In this document: positions 52,682-61,222 of the stretch, piece after piece
Numbering within the stretch: position 1 is the first letter of the stretch
How the letters are laid out: every line of letters starts with the position of its first letter
From: an uncultured bacterium
Lineage (GTDB): Bacteria > Cyanobacteriota > Vampirovibrionia > Gastranaerophilales > Gastranaerophilaceae
DNA: 64,000 nt
NCBI GenBank assembly: GCA_958366705.1
Contig: CATXCB010000008.1
Span: 50,689-114,688, forward strand
Direction of reading: 5' to 3'
Translations under genes and position numbers: made by a program
The notes under the pieces: model-generated
The model's database searches: none
Told to the model about the DNA's origin: nothing
What the model saw: only the letters and a program-made list of their open reading frames with translations

Positions 52682-53925
52682 ATTTCAGTAGAAAATGAAT
52701 ATATAATTTCTCTATTATATTCTTCACCTGATTTTAAAATTCCTTTTTCTTTAAACTCATTGGTGTTTATTGCATTTGGATAAAACTGAGGCTCTACACA
52801 TAAAGAAGAACGTTTTTCATATCGAGCACCGCTTTTACCATTTGGTTGAGCAGATTTACCAAGATGATTTGCTGTATAAAATTGAAAACCCGGCAGATTT
52901 GTAGAAACTTTTAAATTAATACCAGTTTTAGAAGATTTTATATTTGCAACATCAATTAATGATTTACCATCATAGTTATCAACACAGTAATTCTGGTCAA
53001 ATCCTGAACCTATTTTAATTTGTTCATTATCAGATTCAATCACATCGCCTATTTTCTTAGGAGAACTAAAATCAAAAGGAGTATTTTTAACACTTGCAAT
53101 TTCACCTGTTGGAATAGCAATATCACTATTTACCGTATAGGATGAAGAATTTGGCAAAGTAACTATATGTTCGTATACAGAATTTTCCTGAGTATTTTCA
53201 ACACCGTCAAGATTAAAATATGTGTGATTTGTCATATTAATAATAGTATCTTTATCAGATTTTGCAGAATATTTTATATGCAAATTATTATCATTATCAA
53301 ATTTATAAATAACAGAAGCCTTTACATTTCCAGGATAACCGCTTTCCATATCTTTTTTTTCATAAGTGAATTCTATACCATCTTTAAGAATATTCGCTTT
53401 CCAATTTTTTGTATCAAACCCCTGAGTACCGCCATGGGAATGGGATTTACCATTATCTTTGTTACACTCAAGACTATAATCTTTACCATCCAATACAAAC
53501 TTACCATCACTTATTTTATTAGCATACGGTCCTATCGTTCCACCGGCATGTCCTACAGGAGATTCCTCATACGGAGTAACATTATCATACCCTTGCGTAA
53601 CATCTTTCAGGTTTCCATTTTTATCAGGAACTTTTATTGAAACAATTGTAGCTCCATACGTAGATAAATCAACACTTGCGCCATTTTTATTAGTAATAGT
53701 ATATAAAACAGCTTCTTCTCCAGTTCTTTTTAATACACCAAAAGATTTTTGTTCAATTTTTATACCCGCATAATTTGTATCTAAATTATTACTGCCAACT
53801 TTTACACTTTTAGTAAACGTATCTTGAGCCGGATAATTTGCAAGATAATATTGCTGATTTACAATTTTCTGTGATACGTTATTGTGCAAGTTAAACATTA
53901 TATGAGGATTAAAATCAATTGGCAT
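52678..53925 (-). CDS. galM: Aldose 1-epimerase with N-terminal extension
   Basis: This 415-residue protein is about 60-70 residues longer than usual GalM (mutarotase, interconverting alpha and beta sugars). The core starts near 'IEQKSFGVLKRTGEEAVLYT' (about residue 55). It has 'NPF'-type sugar loops, His in 'SHSHGGTQGFD', 'NMTNHTYFNLDG' and the catalytic Glu near the C-terminus in 'CVEPQFYPNA'. The extra N-terminal stretch is Asn/Gln-rich and contains 'QDTFTKS', a loose form of the local tag. There is no signal peptide. AAGGAG precedes the ATG. Confidence 0.9.
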   Translation of the reverse strand: MPIDFNPHIMFNLHNNVSQKIVNQQYYLANYPAQDTFTKSVKVGSNNLDTNYAGIKIEQKSFGVLKRTGEEAVLYTITNKNGASVDLSTYGATIVSIKVPDKNGNLKDVTQGYDNVTPYEESPVGHAGGTIGPYANKISDGKFVLDGKDYSLECNKDNGKSHSHGGTQGFDTKNWKANILKDGIEFTYEKKDMESGYPGNVKASVIYKFDNDNNLHIKYSAKSDKDTIINMTNHTYFNLDGVENTQENSVYEHIVTLPNSSSYTVNSDIAIPTGEIASVKNTPFDFSSPKKIGDVIESDNEQIKIGSGFDQNYCVDNYDGKSLIDVANIKSSKTGINLKVSTNLPGFQFYTANHLGKSAQPNGKSGARYEKRSSLCVEPQFYPNAINTNEFKEKGILKSGEEYNREIIYSFSTEI

Positions 53926-53993
53926 AATTAACTCCTTTTTATTTGATTATAAATAAAAAAAACAAAAAATTCGATTAAATTGCCACATTTTAT

Positions 53994-55064
53994 CTATAAA
54001 GAATTTTGAGAGTTATAATAGTTTCTTTTTAACTCATCTAAACTATCACCACCATATTTCAAAAGTAATTCATCCGCAAGAACCCAGGCAACACGAGCTT
54101 CAGCCACAACTGCACAAGCCTCAACAGCACATACATCTGACCTTTCAAAATGCGCTTGAGTTTGCTCCAGAGTTTTAGAATCTACAGTTTTTAACGGCTT
54201 TTTCATCGTTGGAATAGGTTTCATTACTGCAGAAATAACTAAATCTTGTCCATTAGTCATCCCCCCCTCAATACCACCGGCATTGTTTGTCGTTCTTTCT
54301 ATTTCACCATCTTTAATAACAATTTCATCATGATAATTACTACCATAATACCCAAGAGGATTTGTCCCAATTTCCACAACTTTAACGGCAGGAATACTCA
54401 TAACAGCTTGAGCCAGCTTTCCATCAATACCTCTATCCCAATGCACATGAGAACCTAAGCCTACAGGGAGGTTTTTATAAAGTACAACAAACTTGCCACC
54501 TATAGTATCTCCCTTTTCTCTTGTTAAATCAATCTCTTCATGAAACTTTTCAGGACAGCAGGCTGCACCTATTTGAGTAACTTCTGAACTTCCAATTATG
54601 TCAAATTGTTTTAAAATAATCTTTGCAACAGCACCAACTGCAACCTCAATTGCAGTTTTTCTGGCACTCGAGCGTTCTAAGATATTTCGAAGATTATGCT
54701 GAGCATATTTTATACTTCCTGCAAAATCAGCATGTCCCGGGCGAAATGTTGAAAATTCTTTTTCGTCTGTCACATCTTCAGGAGCAATACTCATAATTTT
54801 TTTCCAGCTTTCGAAATCTCTATTTTGAACAACCATAGTAAGCGGAGAACCAAGTGTTTTACCAAATCTAACACCTGAAGTTATTTCAACTGTATCGCAC
54901 TCTATCTTCATTCTGCCGCCGCGCCCGTAACCCTGCTGGCGTCTTTTTAACTCTTCATTTATAAAATCTATGTCAATTTCAATACCCGCAGGCAGCCCCT
55001 CAATAATTGCGGTTAAACATTTGCCGTGACTTTCTCCTGCTGTTAAAAATCTGAATTTTTCCAT
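53994..55064 (-). CDS. aroC: Chorismate synthase
   Basis: The start at 55064 follows AAAGGTG by nine bases; the GTG 12 bases earlier overlaps that site. The 356-residue FMN-dependent enzyme catalyses the last step of the shikimate pathway. 'TAGESHGKCLTAI', 'RRQQGYGRGGRM', 'ERSSARKTAIEVAVGAVAK', 'GIEGGMTNGQ' and 'ERSDVCAVEACAVVAEA' are the family marks. Its ATG is one base past the stop of the exported-protein gene, so the two are translationally coupled. Chorismate feeds TyrA (19589-20341). Confidence 0.97.
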   Translation of the reverse strand: MEKFRFLTAGESHGKCLTAIIEGLPAGIEIDIDFINEELKRRQQGYGRGGRMKIECDTVEITSGVRFGKTLGSPLTMVVQNRDFESWKKIMSIAPEDVTDEKEFSTFRPGHADFAGSIKYAQHNLRNILERSSARKTAIEVAVGAVAKIILKQFDIIGSSEVTQIGAACCPEKFHEEIDLTREKGDTIGGKFVVLYKNLPVGLGSHVHWDRGIDGKLAQAVMSIPAVKVVEIGTNPLGYYGSNYHDEIVIKDGEIERTTNNAGGIEGGMTNGQDLVISAVMKPIPTMKKPLKTVDSKTLEQTQAHFERSDVCAVEACAVVAEARVAWVLADELLLKYGGDSLDELKRNYYNSQNSL

Positions 55065-55065
55065 T

Positions 55066-55545
55066 TTATTCTGCACCTTTATTTTTTAATCTTAAAAATG
55101 ATTGAACCTTTGTTTGCATCATTTCTTCTGTTATTTTCAAACCTGAATCTGTAGGTTGAACAATTTGATACATTTTCAGCCAGTAAGTTTCTTTTGACGG
55201 CTGCCTTTCTGCACTTATTTTTATACCGTTAGGAACTTCCTGAGCTATAATATTTCTATAGGAATTTTTATACTTTCTAAGTTTAGCAGTTTTTTGTCCT
55301 AATTTCAATTCATGAAAAAACTTTTTTGTCGGAACTTTTACTGCCACAGTTTCTCCTGTCGGTTTAACGACTTCTCGTATAATTTTTGCATCAGGAGAAT
55401 ACATATCTAAAAGTTTCGAATCATATGTATTTGCATACGTTTTATACTGATTAAAAAACTCCATACCCTCTTTTGGAGTTTCTGCATACACGTCAGAAAA
55501 AGTCAGAATCATTCCGATAATTGGTAATAAATATTTTATTTTCAT
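55066..55545 (-). CDS. Exported protein, NTF2/SnoaL-like
   Basis: This 159-residue protein has a signal peptide of about 21 residues ending 'DVYA'. The mature part has 'EGMEFFNQYKTYANTYDSKLLDMYSPDAKI' at the start, the usual cone-like helix-strand order of NTF2/SnoaL-like domains, and ends in a helical tail. No catalytic residues can be assigned. GAGAGG precedes the ATG. It is translationally coupled to aroC, which is odd for an exported protein. Confidence 0.65.
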   Translation of the reverse strand: MKIKYLLPIIGMILTFSDVYAETPKEGMEFFNQYKTYANTYDSKLLDMYSPDAKIIREVVKPTGETVAVKVPTKKFFHELKLGQKTAKLRKYKNSYRNIIAQEVPNGIKISAERQPSKETYWLKMYQIVQPTDSGLKITEEMMQTKVQSFLRLKNKGAE

Positions 55546-55568
55546 ATATAAATCCTCTCTGATTGAGG

Positions 55569-55620
55569 GTAAAATTTTTTATAAAAATTTTCACTACCCT
55601 ACAAGGTAGAAAAATTTTAC
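55569..55620. repeat. Nested inverted repeats between divergent genes
   Basis: GTAAAATTTTT (55569-55579) pairs with 55610-55620; AAAATTTTT (55571-55579) also pairs with 55583-55591. CTACC (55594-55598) pairs with GGTAG (55605-55609). The stem set lies between the exported-protein and receiver genes and could be an operator or an RNA hairpin. Confidence 0.4.
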
Positions 55621-55644
55621 AATTTTGTATACAATATGTATATT

Positions 55645-56031
55645 ATGAAAAAAATATTGATAATTGATGATGTTCCAGGGTGGGTAAGGTTCCACAAAAC
55701 TAATATAGAATACTTAAACATAGATAACATTGAAATAGACTATGCGTATTGCGCAAATGAAGCTTTATCAAAAATAGAAGCATCCATTGACACCCCTTAC
55801 AACATAATTTTCACTGACCTGCAGATGGAAAGTAATTATTTGCCAAAACTGGCAGGAGAGTGGCTTGTTCAACAGATTCAAACATTCAAAGAATACAAAA
55901 ATTCCAAAATTATTATAGTTTCCGCATCCCCATCAATTGAACAAATTGCAAAACGAAATAATGTACTATATTTACCCAAAACAACCGCAAGAAACTCTGA
56001 CGCTGAAATATATAGACAATTTATTATTTAA
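55645..56031 (+). CDS. Stand-alone receiver-like protein
   Basis: Translation from ATG 55645 (an ATG nine bases earlier is in frame) gives 128 residues matching a CheY-like receiver. 'KILIIDDVPGW' holds the acidic pair, 'IIFTDLQM' the phospho-acceptor Asp, 'IIIVSASP' the switch Ser, and 'YLPKTTA' the conserved Lys. No output domain is present and no histidine kinase is nearby. The acidic pocket and Lys suggest a functional phosphorylation site. No ribosome site is visible; a TACAAT lies just before, so a leaderless mRNA is possible. It overlaps the opposite gene by eight bases. Confidence 0.75.
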   Translation: MKKILIIDDVPGWVRFHKTNIEYLNIDNIEIDYAYCANEALSKIEASIDTPYNIIFTDLQMESNYLPKLAGEWLVQQIQTFKEYKNSKIIIVSASPSIEQIAKRNNVLYLPKTTARNSDAEIYRQFII

Positions 56032-56770
56032 CAGACAATATTCTGTAAAATTCTGATGGTCGCTTAAGTGCCTCTAACAACACCGAAGCATCCAGATTTC
56101 CACCACTTCTGCCAATACCGTTTAATGTTACATCAACACTATATGCACCGCATTCAATTGCCTTTAGAGTATTATTTAACGCCATTTGCGTCTTATTATG
56201 CCCATGAAAACTTATTTTTTCATATCCAATAGATTTTAACCTTGAAAAATATTTTTCAACATCTTCCGGAGTAATTACACCATAACTATCTGCAATATAT
56301 AAAGATTCAAGAATATTTTTATCTTTCCATTGTTCTAAAATTGAATAGCCTGAATTATCAACATTTGAAATCTCCATTAACTGTACAAAAACTCCGTACC
56401 CTCTATTATAAAGTTCTTTTGCAAAACTCAAAGTTCGTTCAATCATATCCGGATGACAAGCGATTCTAACAAAATCCACATAATCTTCATCTCTTGCAGG
56501 AAAATCTTTAATAGAAAAACGCTTTGCATCTGTCATTATCACCAATTTTATATTCTGTTTTATGCTATAAAAATATTTTAAAAACTCGGGATTACATTTA
56601 TAAAACCTGCCTTTGTTTTCATTATCAATGTGATTTCTGTAGCCAATTTCAAAAAAATCTAGGTTTGATTTATTCTGGCAATTTATCAAATCTGCCACAA
56701 AATCATCACTGAAATCCCAGTTTGTAGTATGGCCGCCATCTCTGGTTGTACAATCTAAAATCTTAATCAT
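56024..56770 (-). CDS. DRE-TIM metallolyase superfamily (HMGL-like) aldolase
   Basis: The start at 56770 is chosen because the domain begins there; the longer frame adds a hydrophobic run. The 248-residue TIM barrel has 'LDCTTRDGGHTTNWDF' (the DRE-type metal-site opening, with Asp and Arg), 'FFEIGYRN' and the metal His pair in 'SFHGHNKTQMALNN', followed by 'GIGRSGGNLD'. The family includes isopropylmalate and homocitrate synthases and 4-hydroxy-2-oxovalerate aldolases. Short stand-alone copies like this occur in polysaccharide gene clusters. The substrate is unknown. Confidence 0.8.
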   Translation of the reverse strand: MIKILDCTTRDGGHTTNWDFSDDFVADLINCQNKSNLDFFEIGYRNHIDNENKGRFYKCNPEFLKYFYSIKQNIKLVIMTDAKRFSIKDFPARDEDYVDFVRIACHPDMIERTLSFAKELYNRGYGVFVQLMEISNVDNSGYSILEQWKDKNILESLYIADSYGVITPEDVEKYFSRLKSIGYEKISFHGHNKTQMALNNTLKAIECGAYSVDVTLNGIGRSGGNLDASVLLEALKRPSEFYRILSVK

Positions 56771-56883
56771 GTAAGTTATTTTAACATAAATAATAACAAT
56801 ACAAATTTTTACTATCTGCCATGGTGGATAATTTATTTTCAATTTTGGAAGATTAACATGTGAATAAGTTGAGAGGAGTTTTT

Positions 56884-57741
56884 ATGAGAAGCAGTATTTA
56901 TCAATCAGAAATTATTCAAATGACAGCGTTAAATAATCTATTTATAGAATTAACAGCAAAACACTGTAATCAACATTGTAAGCATTGTTACATCGACTTT
57001 CCGCAATATAAAAAAGTTGAAGATTTTATTGATATAGATATAATCAAAGATGCTCTTAATGATACAATGCCGGAAAAGATTCAATGCATCTACCTCACCG
57101 GTGCAGAACCAATGACCCATCCTGATTTTAACGCAATACTAAGAATGTGTCTAAAACGTTCAAATGTCTGCATTTGTACTAACGGTTCTTTTATTAATGA
57201 AAAAAAAGCACGTTTTCTAAAAAAAGTTGGAGACGAATCGACTAACGAAATCATTTTTAAAATAAGTATTGATCACTACAATGAAATCAAAAATGATGAT
57301 ATTAGATATCGAGGCGCTTTCAGACAGGCAATATTTGCAATCAAGCACCTTGTAAAATACGACTTCAACCCTATTATTTCCGTTACAAATTATTATAAAG
57401 AAGACAAAAAATCACTGACTGAAGGATTTCAAACTATTTTTGAAAAAAACAATTTTGATTTGAATAATTCAAACTTACAAATTGTAGAATGGCATGATAA
57501 AAATGCAAAATTCGAGGGGGAAATACAGAATAACCGGACAAAACTTGACTGCGAATACGGAAGAATACTAACAGCGCAGGGAGTATACACCTGCCCGTTT
57601 TTAGCAAATGACTATAGAGGCAGATGCGGAAGCAGTTTCAAAGATTACACTAAAAAAAATTCGCTTGAAACAAGTTTTTGTAACACCTGCACAAAATCCC
57701 AAATACAAATGTTCGGAATTGATTTTTCGCGATTTGAATAA
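56884..57741 (+). CDS. Radical SAM protein
   Basis: The start at 56884 follows AGGAG by five bases; the GTG at 56860 overlaps that site. The 285-residue protein has 'CNQHCKHC', a CxxxCxxC that binds the 4Fe-4S cluster and S-adenosylmethionine. 'YLTGAEPMTHPDF' is the glycine-rich SAM site. The C-terminal Cys ('DCEYG', 'YTCPF', 'CGSS', 'CNTCTK') look like a SPASM-like auxiliary cluster region. Such enzymes often modify peptides or cofactors. It is divergent from the aldolase-like gene and has its own terminator. Confidence 0.88.
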   Translation: MRSSIYQSEIIQMTALNNLFIELTAKHCNQHCKHCYIDFPQYKKVEDFIDIDIIKDALNDTMPEKIQCIYLTGAEPMTHPDFNAILRMCLKRSNVCICTNGSFINEKKARFLKKVGDESTNEIIFKISIDHYNEIKNDDIRYRGAFRQAIFAIKHLVKYDFNPIISVTNYYKEDKKSLTEGFQTIFEKNNFDLNNSNLQIVEWHDKNAKFEGEIQNNRTKLDCEYGRILTAQGVYTCPFLANDYRGRCGSSFKDYTKKNSLETSFCNTCTKSQIQMFGIDFSRFE

Positions 57742-57751
57742 ATTTATCAAT

Positions 57752-57803
57752 AAAAAAGAGATTCTAGTGTCGAAAATTTCAAACAACGCAGAATCTCTTT
57801 TTT
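57752..57803. terminator. Bidirectional terminator-like hairpin
   Basis: AAAAAAGAGATTCT pairs with AGAATCTCTTTTTT over a 24-base loop, giving A-run and T-run ends between convergent genes. Confidence 0.8.
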
Positions 57804-57824
57804 AGTTTCAACATAAATTCTTTA

Positions 57825-58412
57825 CTATTTTTGAGCGTATAATTTAACTTTAAAATTAATCAACAATACTCTCTTATTCTTTTTATATGGAACAATTTCA
57901 ACTGATTGAAGATCAAGGAAATGTTCATGCTTGTACATTTCTTTCAAGAAATTATCATAATTAGAATAGTTAGCTATCATTTCCATATTCAAACGCGCAA
58001 CATTATATTTGGAACCTGCACCACTAACAAAATTATCATCAGAAGGGTCATAGTCGTATTTTATTGAACGAACTTTAATTTGATTCGCTCTAATAAGCTG
58101 AAGAATTTCGTTAAATTCACCAGCAATTACAGCTTCTGTATCCATTCCAGACTCAATAGGCTTGTAAAACGGCTTATCACTATTTTTGCTTTCCTGTTCT
58201 TTTGCCTTTTCTTCTGCTTCTTTTTTCTTATACCCGTCTAATTTAGTTTGTTTTTCCTGTAATGTAGCTTTTTTAGTTTCAATTTCTTGTTTAGTAGCCA
58301 TATAGGACTGAACATTAGTAACCACCTGCGGTCCTAAATACCCAACACCACCTAATGTTGCAAGTAACAATACTATAGGTACTAAAAACGGTTTTAACTT
58401 TTCACTATCCAT
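57825..58412 (-). CDS. pilO: Type IV pilus inner-membrane protein PilO
   Basis: This 195-residue protein has a short cytoplasmic start, one membrane helix ('LVPIVLLLATLGGVGYL', 9-25) and a coiled coil. A periplasmic ferredoxin-like domain follows ('GEFNEILQLIRANQIKVRSIKYDYD', 'NYDNFLKEMYKHEHFLDLQSVEI'). This is the PilO layout. It is 29 bases after the PilM-PilN gene and ends at a terminator, so it is the second gene of a pilus-alignment operon. Confidence 0.85.
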   Translation of the reverse strand: MDSEKLKPFLVPIVLLLATLGGVGYLGPQVVTNVQSYMATKQEIETKKATLQEKQTKLDGYKKKEAEEKAKEQESKNSDKPFYKPIESGMDTEAVIAGEFNEILQLIRANQIKVRSIKYDYDPSDDNFVSGAGSKYNVARLNMEMIANYSNYDNFLKEMYKHEHFLDLQSVEIVPYKKNKRVLLINFKVKLYAQK

Positions 58413-58441
58413 TTATATTTTTTCCTTTATAAGTTTCTTAT

Positions 58442-60199
58442 TTAATTTTGAGCAGATTCTGGAGCTGTTGCAGATGCTGCCCCGCCGGTAGAAGAATCTG
58501 ATTCTGAATTAGAAGCATCACCGGATGCATCAGAATTGCTGCCGTTATTATTAGCAGAACCTGAAGTCTCAGATGATTTTTTATTTCCCTCAACCAATTT
58601 TTTCATAAACATTGTTAATTGAGTGTCAGTCATATTAGTAATTTCAAAAATATACGGTGCATTATCAATAGTAGATACCGTACTATTTACAATCTTATCT
58701 AATGATCCTGATTTCAAATCAAGTTTGCTTAAACGCAATTTAGAATCAACAAGAGAATCTTTTAAGTTTTTGAAAAATACATAAACATCCTCTACAGAAT
58801 CAGCACATCCCTTAATATCAATCATTCCATCTTCACCGGTCATAAAATATGTAAGATAAAGATTTTTTGGTATAGATTCACCCAGTGCTGCGTATGCCAT
58901 AATTTTAGTTCTGTTATTTTTCAAAACTTTTTCAATTTCAGCAAGAGGATCAAACTGAACTTCTTCACCCTTATTCTCATACTGTTTTAACTGTTCATCA
59001 AGAGCAGTAATTTGAGAGTCCAAACCTGAACTTTCTTCCTGAACTTTGGCACTCATTTGAGCTGTTATCATCTTACCTGCAAAAACAGGACCAACAAGAG
59101 CTGCCAGCAAAATTCCTGACACAATAGTAGCTTTTATCGGCGTAATTTTAATAACGCTGCCATTTCCAATAGGAATCTCCAATACATCATTTCTAGCTGC
59201 TTTTTTACCACCCGAAGCTAAAAAGTCAACAGCAACAGGATAAATTTCATTTGGAGCAGTTGCACCTATAGAATGTAAAGAAACCTTAATCTGATCTTCC
59301 GGAATGATATTTAAACTCATTTGCATCAGAGGTTCTTTTCTAAACTGGTTATCCTCAACAGGAATTATTGCACCGCCAAACTGTAATCTTTTCCCTAAGA
59401 TTTCAGCAGAAACAAGATCAGTTTCAGAGATAACAACAAGAGAATTTGATGGAGAACTCATTAATGCAATCTGAGCAGCATTCTCAATTGCTGCATAAAT
59501 TTCTTCACCTTCATAAGATTTAATTGGAAGCGGTTCTTCATAAAATTCAAGGATTCTTTTACCCTGCATACCAAGCATTTGGAATCCACTGTTATTAATA
59601 ATCATTAAACTCCAGGAATTGCCATCATTATCCATTTGTTCAGAAGCAATACCTGTTAAATATAAAGCTTTTAAATCAGCAAACAAAGAGCATTCAACAC
59701 TTACAAGTGTTGCACCCATACCGGTTAAAATACTTTTAATAGTCTCAATCACTTCAACCTGCACTGCGGTATAAAACACACTTCTTGAATCTGAATTTGT
59801 AGAAGCTAATGCATCAAACCAATATGGAATAGGTTCTTTACGTTTAAATACATAAGTCTGCTCTAATTCACCAATGACAATATTGGTAATTGCATTATCA
59901 TCCAAAAGTAATGGCAGTCCCTCTTTCAAGCCAAACCATACTGTTGGAAGACTTAAATGGACATTTGCTTTTTTGGGATTGATATTACGCATTTGGAATA
60001 ATTGTTCCAAACCGGTTTTAAAATCATCATAATTTGCAATTTCTCTTTGAGCTTCATTATAGTCCAACGGAACTTGAGCATACGACTTAACATTTCCACG
60101 GTTGTCAACCATTGTCATTTCCAAACCGCATGCAGGAGATACTGAAACATGAACGTCAATTCCTCCACCCATTCCCAAGCTGTCTAATATATTACTCAC
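58442..60199 (-). CDS. PilM-PilN fusion, type IV pilus
   Basis: This 585-residue protein starts at GTG 60199 behind AAAGGT. The N-terminal 330 residues look like an actin-fold PilM ('YTAVQVEVIETIKSILTGMG', 'VSVECSLFADLKAL'). About residues 355-377 form a membrane helix, then a coiled coil and a PilN-type domain ('TYFMTGEDGMIDIKGCADSVEDVYVFFKNL'). A Ser/Asn-rich low-complexity tail ends it. In most bacteria PilM and PilN are separate genes; fusion is unusual. PilO follows. It should link the cytoplasmic motor platform to the periplasmic alignment complex. Confidence 0.82.
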   Translation of the reverse strand: MSNILDSLGMGGGIDVHVSVSPACGLEMTMVDNRGNVKSYAQVPLDYNEAQREIANYDDFKTGLEQLFQMRNINPKKANVHLSLPTVWFGLKEGLPLLLDDNAITNIVIGELEQTYVFKRKEPIPYWFDALASTNSDSRSVFYTAVQVEVIETIKSILTGMGATLVSVECSLFADLKALYLTGIASEQMDNDGNSWSLMIINNSGFQMLGMQGKRILEFYEEPLPIKSYEGEEIYAAIENAAQIALMSSPSNSLVVISETDLVSAEILGKRLQFGGAIIPVEDNQFRKEPLMQMSLNIIPEDQIKVSLHSIGATAPNEIYPVAVDFLASGGKKAARNDVLEIPIGNGSVIKITPIKATIVSGILLAALVGPVFAGKMITAQMSAKVQEESSGLDSQITALDEQLKQYENKGEEVQFDPLAEIEKVLKNNRTKIMAYAALGESIPKNLYLTYFMTGEDGMIDIKGCADSVEDVYVFFKNLKDSLVDSKLRLSKLDLKSGSLDKIVNSTVSTIDNAPYIFEITNMTDTQLTMFMKKLVEGNKKSSETSGSANNNGSNSDASGDASNSESDSSTGGAASATAPESAQN

Positions 60200-60313
60200 A
60201 ATATCTACCTTTTTACTCTTCTTACTATAATCTTATTTTTATTATACAATATATTTTATAAATAGAAAAATCTTAACATAAATTTACACCAAACGGAGGA
60301 TGAATAATTTCAA

Positions 60314-61222
60314 ATGGAAAATATTGTAGAGAAGATAAAAGCTTTAAAAAAAGAAAAAAATGCAGTAATTTTGGCTCATTGTTATCAGCCGATAGAAATT
60401 GATATGGTAGCCGATTATGTCGGAGATTCTCTATATTTAAGCCAGGTGGCTTCTAAAACCAATGCCGATATAATTATATTTGCAGGGGTTTACTTTATGG
60501 CTCAAACTGCAAAATTATTATCTCCGGACAAAAAAGTCTTGCTTCCGCAAATGGATGCAGGGTGCAGAATGGCAGATATGATAAGTTTTAAACAACTAAA
60601 AGAATTTAAAGCTAAATATCCAAACATTCCAACTGTATGTTACGTAAATTCAACAGCCGAAGTAAAATCAGAATGCGATATGTGCTGCACAAGTTCAAAT
60701 GCTGTAAACGTTGTAAAAAGCATGGGAGCTGAAAAAATATTATTCCTCCCTGACACATATCTAGGAAAATGGGTTGAAAAACAACTTGGAAATGTTGAAA
60801 TTATAACATATCCTGGATACTGTCCTACCCACCTGACAATTAGACCGTCAGATATTGAACAAGCAAGAAAAAAACATCCGGGAGCACCTGTTCTTGCTCA
60901 TCCTGAATGTCATATGTCGGTTTCAGATATTGCAGATTATGTAGGAAGTACTACAGGAATTATGAATTACGCAAAAAATAGCGATAAAAAATCATTTATT
61001 ATCGCAACAGAACAGGGTGTAATTGACAGATTAGAAAGAGATTTCCCTGATAAAGAATTCATCCCTGTAAAAGAAAATATAATTTGTCCTTACATGAAAA
61101 TGACTTCTTTAGAAGATATTCTGGAAGTTCTGGATTCTGAAAAAAATGAAATATTTGTTGATGAAAATGTTGCCCAAAAAGCAGTAAAATGTATTGATAG
61201 AATGCTGGAGGTTTCAATATAA
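60314..61222 (+). CDS. nadA: Quinolinate synthase A
   Basis: This 302-residue enzyme makes quinolinate from iminoaspartate and dihydroxyacetone phosphate for NAD synthesis. Three 4Fe-4S ligand Cys fall in 'DAGCRMAD', 'AHPECHMS' and 'ICPYMKM'. 'AHCYQPIEIDMVADYVGDS' opens the fold. The GGAGG upstream is about 14 bases away, longer than usual, because a nine-residue out-of-frame ATG lies closer. nadB and nadC are not in this window. rlmB follows immediately. Confidence 0.97.
   Translation: MENIVEKIKALKKEKNAVILAHCYQPIEIDMVADYVGDSLYLSQVASKTNADIIIFAGVYFMAQTAKLLSPDKKVLLPQMDAGCRMADMISFKQLKEFKAKYPNIPTVCYVNSTAEVKSECDMCCTSSNAVNVVKSMGAEKILFLPDTYLGKWVEKQLGNVEIITYPGYCPTHLTIRPSDIEQARKKHPGAPVLAHPECHMSVSDIADYVGSTTGIMNYAKNSDKKSFIIATEQGVIDRLERDFPDKEFIPVKENIICPYMKMTSLEDILEVLDSEKNEIFVDENVAQKAVKCIDRMLEVSI

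Noticed and set aside
53167..53640. A 157-residue plus-strand open frame opposite galM
   Set aside because: It is hydrophobic Ile/Phe-rich shadow sequence; the opposite frame is a clear aldose epimerase with catalytic motifs.
60300..60329. A nine-residue upstream frame before nadA
   Set aside because: Its ATG is too close to GGAGG to be used and there is no conserved regulatory peptide feature; only the wide spacing of the nadA ribosome site was noted.
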